Source: Carnegiea gigantea (taxonomy: Eukaryota; Streptophyta; Magnoliopsida; Caryophyllales; Cactaceae). Taken from it: a stretch of DNA of 64,000 bases. Of this stretch, positions 59,825 to 64,000 are shown one piece after another (the first letter of the stretch is position 1; every line of letters starts with the position of its first letter). A model generated the notes under the pieces. That model did not search any database and had not been told where the DNA came from. It worked only from the letters and a program-made list of their open reading frames with translations. Location of the stretch: positions 62,501 through 126,500 of the forward strand of contig JAKOGI010000419.1 of NCBI GenBank assembly GCA_029747015.1, written 5' to 3'. The translations under genes and the position numbers were made by a program.

Positions 59825-60600
59825 TCATACAATAAAGTAAAGTCACAACTAATAGTTGAACAAGTAAGTACTGAAATACATAACAATTCATAAGCACTCA
59901 ATCATCTGCTTCATCATTGTTATTAACTTCTACAAATATACTTATATTCATATGAATTTTAGAAAACAAGCAATTCATCCAAACTTCAGCATTTCATCCA
60001 CAACATATCAAATGTTAAGTCAAAATTACCAAACCTAACCTAAATTACACTGGGCAAAATCTTAAAATAAATTAGAGTAATAACTTCACACCAATATCAC
60101 ATTTCAACAAAATTATGAACTACAGCACTTCACTCCACCAACAAATCAAATTTTAACTTCAATTTTGCAAACCTAAATCTAAATTATATTTGGCAAAATC
60201 TTGAAATAAATTAGACTAATAACTTCATACAAATATCACGTTTCAACAAAATTATGAACTAAAGCATCTCATTCCATCAACATATCAAATTTTAACTTCA
60301 AATTACCGAACCTGAACCCTAAATTGCATTGAGCACAATCTTGAAATAAATTAGAACAATAACTTCACACAAATACTACATTTCAACAAAAATATGAACT
60401 AAAGCATTTCATTCCACCAACATATCGAATTTTAACTTCAAATTACCAAACCTAAACCTAAATTTCATTGAGCACAATCTTGAAACAAATTAGAGCAATA
60501 ACCTCACACAAATGCCACATTTCAACAAAAATTGAAGTAACTATGAAATTCTAACAATGTAATACAAAAATTTGTAGAAATTAAAACAAGTTGAAGTGAG
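59825..60600. repeat. Tandem ~120-bp repeats in the CACTA element
   Basis: Four diverged units of about 120 bp containing 'cttgaaataaattaga..aataacttcacacaaatatcacatttcaacaaaattatgaactaaagca' run head to tail between about 60055 and 60545. They lie upstream of the TNP1-like gene and could be its promoter region or a transposon-specific minisatellite. Confidence 0.65.
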
Positions 60601-60745
60601 AAAATTACCTTAATTTCACTAAACAACTTGAAATGGGCGGCTGTGGGTGGTGGTCGGCGGCAGTGGCTGACGACGACAGTAGCTGACGGACGGCGATGGG
60701 CGGTTAAAGGTGGTGGGCAGTCACGCGAGTCGGTCCAGCTCTCGA

Positions 60746-60747
<2 letters not shown>

Positions 60748-60795
<48 letters not shown>
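60748..60795. repeat. (CT)24 microsatellite
   Basis: A perfect CT dinucleotide run of 48 bp lies upstream of the TNP1-like gene on the minus strand, where it reads as GA. Confidence 0.95.
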
Positions 60796-60800
<5 letters not shown>

Positions 60801-60859
60801 TCGGGAGCAAATGAAACCGAGAACCAGATCTGGTTCTTTTTATGGTTGTGGGTGACGGA

Positions 60860-61150
60860 CTGGCCACAGAAATTCTGTCGTCAGGCTCTAAAATTTTTTT
60901 AAAAAGCACCTGGCGACGGATTTTCCATCGCCACATAAAATTTTCTAAACTGGCGATGTAAATTCCGTCGTCGGCTTCAAATAAATTTTTTTTTTTTGCC
61001 GACGGATATTCCGTCGCCATTATTAAAAACTGGCGATGGAATTACTTGTCCGTCGCTAATTCCGTCGCTGAGTCGGAGTTATTTCTAATACAATTTTTCC
61101 ATCACCATTTTTGTCGCTCATTCCGTTACTTTGGTCCACCGCTGGATTCC
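60860..61150. repeat. Right subterminal repeats of the CACTA element
   Basis: Repeated 'ggcgacgga', 'attccgtcgcc' and 'tccgtcgct' motifs (for example 60912, 60965, 61009, 61048, 61060) mirror those at the left end. Confidence 0.75.
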
Positions 61151-61181
61151 GTCGTTATTTTGTACTTTTTTGGTAGTGGGG

Positions 61182-61760
61182 GTTTGCTCTTTAACCATCT
61201 TTTTTTTAGATTCACATTTCTTAGCTCTTATTTTACTAAGAGAATATTCAATTTCAGGATTATATTTTTCAAGATATAAGAGTAAAGAATATCTATCATG
61301 CATACACCCACAAACAACCAAGAGAATAATATAAAATCACCTACACAATAACCGCCAAATGAAATAAGAAGAAATGAGAAGAGAGAGAAAAAAATAATAA
61401 ATAAAATAAAGATCCAAGGGAAGGGGAAAAATGAAAAATACAGTAGAATGAAAAGAGTACAAAGGAAATAAAAGGGAAGGAGATTGATAGATTAGATAAA
61501 ATAAATAAAATAATAGAAATAATATAGTTAGATTAGATTATATTAGTAGGGATGGAGGAAATAGTTAGACTGGAAGGGAATGGGAAGAACAAAAATAAAT
61601 GGTTAGATTAGAAGGAAACGGGGAATAAAATAATGAAAATAAAAAATAAAAAGGATGAGGGTTGAGAATAAAAAAAGAAATAAAATTGTTAGATTAGCAA
61701 GAAATAGGGGGGAAAAATAAAAAGAATGAAAGGTCGAGGAAATTCAAAAATTACTATTTG
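61182..61760 (-). other. Leader of element C, no gene
   Basis: An AT-rich stretch of aaataaa/aaatagaa blocks lies between the CACTA end and the PBS. I cannot find the N-terminal gag that should be here, so a deletion next to the CACTA right end is likely. Confidence 0.5.
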
Positions 61761-61761
61761 C

Positions 61762-61779
61762 TCCCCGACAATGGTACCA
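61762..61779 (-). other. Decayed primer-binding site (tRNA-Asp type) of element C
   Basis: The plus strand reads tccccgacaatggtacca against tccccggcaacggcgcca, four mismatches, three of them G-to-A or C-to-T. It is 9 bp from the LTR terminus at 61789. Confidence 0.7.
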
Positions 61780-61788
61780 GAAACTAGA

Positions 61789-63696
61789 TGTGGATTTCAT
61801 ATTGCATTTTCAAAACCTTTTTCCTTACAAGTGCACAAGATTAATTGTGAACTAGCTAGTAAAGGATGTTGATCCCATGAAGAACAAATATGATTTTTAA
61901 TTTAATTTTCTCAATTATAAAAATTAATTCCCAGTAGGAGTTCAAGTATCAATTTGAATCAAAGAAACAAAAGAAGACTAACTGAGTAAAGAAAGTAGAG
62001 GGAAATTGAATAAGAGAAAGATATAAGACTTTAGATTTCACAAATGACAAAAATGTTGAATTACTAACTCAAATAAGGGTTCAATTTGTCTCTTGTTCAA
62101 CTTAAGCTGCAAGCATTAGGCCATAAATTAGAAAGACAATTGCAATTATCGAATGATATTATTTATCCAGTGTTTTAGCATGAATAATTCTTTTTAGACA
62201 TAACCTATCTAATTTCTACCATAAATTATTCAATTTTAACAATTATAATTTGAACCCAATTGCATAACGTCATATTAGCCTACAAGGTCTAATATTCATT
62301 TGACATAGCAAATTAAACTATTGTAGTCAACCAAATAAACAATAGTATTAAGATGCATAAATAGGTTAAGGCCATGTACAAAATCAAATTATGCAATTAA
62401 GGAGACAAAAGTAACCTCAAAAGAAATTAGCAAAGCAATATTATTATAAAGAATTCATCCTAATCGTAGAAGAATATCCTAGCCAGCCATAGTTAGTGAA
62501 ACAAAATGGAAGTTAGTATAGCCATCCCTCAATATTGGTCTATTTCACTTTCTATGTCCAAACGTAAATACCCAGTTATACAAAACTATAAAATTAAGTG
62601 TAAACTTTCAAATTTGACTCGCGAATAAGGTGAGAAGAGAAGAGAAAAATAGTTAACAAAACTTATTTTCTTCTAAACTCCTCAACCCAAATGGTTCTCT
62701 TGCAAAGACTCCATCTAAAAAAACTAAAAGATTGAAGATAAGAGAATGGAAGGATGCTTGGATAAGTGAATGAGTGAATGGATGAGTGAATGGATGAATT
62801 GCTCTAACCTTGACCCCTTTTTATAGTGAAAATTCACCCCTCTAGATGCCCAAAAATTAATAAAAATTTTATTTCAATTAATTTATTAGCTGTCATATTG
62901 CATGAAAAAGGCCAGTCTTAAGCTAAAAATTAATCAAGATTAATTAGCTTTGACTGAGTTAATAATTGGCTCATGTGAGGGAAAAACCAAAACTTGGTTG
63001 TTGGTAAAGGAAAGATAATGTTGAACGAGCTTATCTGGGTGGAGGCGTGCTTGTGCAAGCCTAGACTGAGGAAGAAAAAGAGAGAGAAAGGGATGTTCAG
63101 TGATTCAGTTGGGCCTCGATGTTCAAAGATAGGCCCAGGCGGGGCTGTGGGTTAGCTAAGAGGTTAGGGGGGCACTAGTCTAGCCGATGGGCCGCGGTAG
63201 GGACAATAAGCACATTCAGGGCTGAAAACAACAAGTTAAGAGAAAGGGGAAAGAGGGTAGATTGTGCCATGCGAGGCTGGGCACTACAGGCCGAATGTGA
63301 GAGGAGAATCTGGGAGAGTTAAGGAAATGGCCCACTGGGCTGCTGAATTGGCGCAAACGGAGGTGTGGTAAGGGAAAGAGAGTAAGGGGGAGAAGGGGGA
63401 GAAGGGGGCAACTTGGAGGCACCAACTGAGTTGCGGACTTCACAAGCCCAAAATGGGTTGGCCAGCTGAGAGAGTGTCAGAGAAAGAGCTGACTGCGAGC
63501 TGGGCTTTGCTTTATTTGAACCACTATACTCGACCTAAATTAGCTTCCTTCAGTGAAATTAACATCTTATTTCATGTTATGACCATCACCCACAAAGACA
63601 TAAAAATATGAATTATTATTTTCTTAAATATATATTTTAAAGGATAAAAAGTAGGTAAAATGGAGAGTAAATTTGCATATAAAATATGAGTTATTA
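61789..63696 (-). repeat. Right LTR of element C, shared with a second internal region
   Basis: It is ~1908 bp, running TGTGGATTTC...GAGTTATTA, and homologous to 52412-54313. It is followed on the plus strand by actcccccatac, a PPT complement, and by internal 3' sequence rather than by target DNA. Confidence 0.8.
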
Positions 63697-64000
63697 ACTC
63701 CCCCATACAGAAACTTTGCTAGCCTTTGAGTAAAGAATAATAATAATGCCTGTACTTATTCACTCTTGAAGCAGAACAGGATTAGGGAAGAAAATCAAGT
63801 GATCCAACCATGAATGTCCACTCCAATCACATATATCAATTCACTACCAAGCCACAAGTCATTATCAAGCATTTCTAACCTCAACTAAGACAATAAGCCA
63901 AAATTCAAGTAAATTAAGCACAAGATGAAACTATGTAGCAAACCGTAATTAAAAAATTTTACGCCACATAACAAAAATCACAAGGGAAACTATAAAATCA
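63697..64000 (-). mobile_element. Start of a second internal region of element C
   Basis: It is homologous to 54314-54600 (for example 'gattagggaagaaaatcaagtgatccaac' and 'aatcacaagggaaactataaaatca'), with small indels. It shows that another element unit continues past the window edge. Confidence 0.7.

Larger units (their letters stand above)
57016..61178 (-). mobile_element. CACTA (En/Spm) DNA transposon, 4163 bp, degenerate
   Basis: It starts CACTACAAAAAAAAGTC and ends ...TTTTTTGGTAGTG, so both termini read CACTAC inward. Both subterminal regions carry many copies of gacggaa/ttccgtcgc-type motifs (57050-57330 and 60860-61150), the expected transposase-binding repeats of CACTA elements. It encodes a TNP1/TNPA-like pseudogene on the minus strand; I found no TNP2/TNPD transposase. 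The 3-bp flanks, tac (left) and ggg (right), do not match, so one flank has changed. Confidence 0.8.
52412..64000 (-). mobile_element. Athila-type element C, internally deleted, tandem LTR-INT-LTR-INT' form
   Basis: On the minus strand: partial internal 3' region (64000-63697), LTR (63696-61789), tRNA-Asp-type PBS, leader, gag (cut by a CACTA element), PR, partial RT, 3' non-coding region, LTR (54313-52412). RNase H and integrase are missing and part of RT is lost, so it is non-autonomous. It is inserted into the 5' LTR of Athila B; its right end is outside the window. Confidence 0.75.

Noticed and set aside
60628..61020. 75-aa plus and 99-aa minus ORFs around the CT repeat
   Set aside because: They are driven by the (CT)24 run and CACTA subterminal repeats; no conserved domain.

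Overview
The window is plant nuclear DNA, most likely from a eudicot with a repeat-rich genome. It is AT-rich and eukaryotic. Almost everything recognisable belongs to plant transposon lineages: Ty3/gypsy Athila, Tat and chromovirus; Ty1/copia, SIRE-like; CACTA; and hAT. I found no intact host gene, tRNA or rRNA gene, or CRISPR array. Nearly all reading frames are broken by stops and frameshifts. Most changes in the primer-binding sites are C-to-T or G-to-A, as expected of old methylated heterochromatin.

Layout. 1-719: nothing recognised. 720-1740: decayed copia pol (minus). 1741-3592: LTR, PBS and gag of a decayed Tat element (plus), whose PR/RT/RH/INT reappear at 21978-25161. Between these halves lie two minus-strand elements. 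The first is a gag-only element in tandem form, LTR-internal-LTR-internal (3593-11360). The second is a SIRE-like copia element (11361-21977) with gag, INT, RT/RNase H and an extra ORF downstream of pol. The two are fused by a deletion at 11361. 25162-33185: a decayed plus-strand Athila ('D'). 33186-34440: unassigned. 34441-39938: a plus-strand chromovirus, split by a 3164-bp solo LTR with a recognisable target-site duplication (35593-38756). 39939-52411: a minus-strand Athila ('B') with an env-like ORF that is split by a 1109-bp non-autonomous hAT element (43734-44842) with an 8-bp target duplication. 52412-64000: a third Athila-type element ('C', minus), internally deleted and again followed by a second internal region past its right LTR. 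Its gag is cut by a 4163-bp CACTA element (57016-61178) carrying a TNP1/TNPA-like pseudogene.

How it fits together. The content is a nest in which newer elements sit inside older ones: Tat, then D, chromovirus, B and C, with the solo LTR, hAT and CACTA as further insertions. In two cases (solo LTR and hAT) the host element's reading frame resumes once the insert and one target-site copy are subtracted. That independently confirms those boundaries. No element looks able to move by itself. The least ordinary objects are the two tandem elements with a shared LTR, the gag-only coding region with repeated acidic/aromatic motifs, and the 54-bp triplication in one copia LTR. I see no previously undescribed cellular system.
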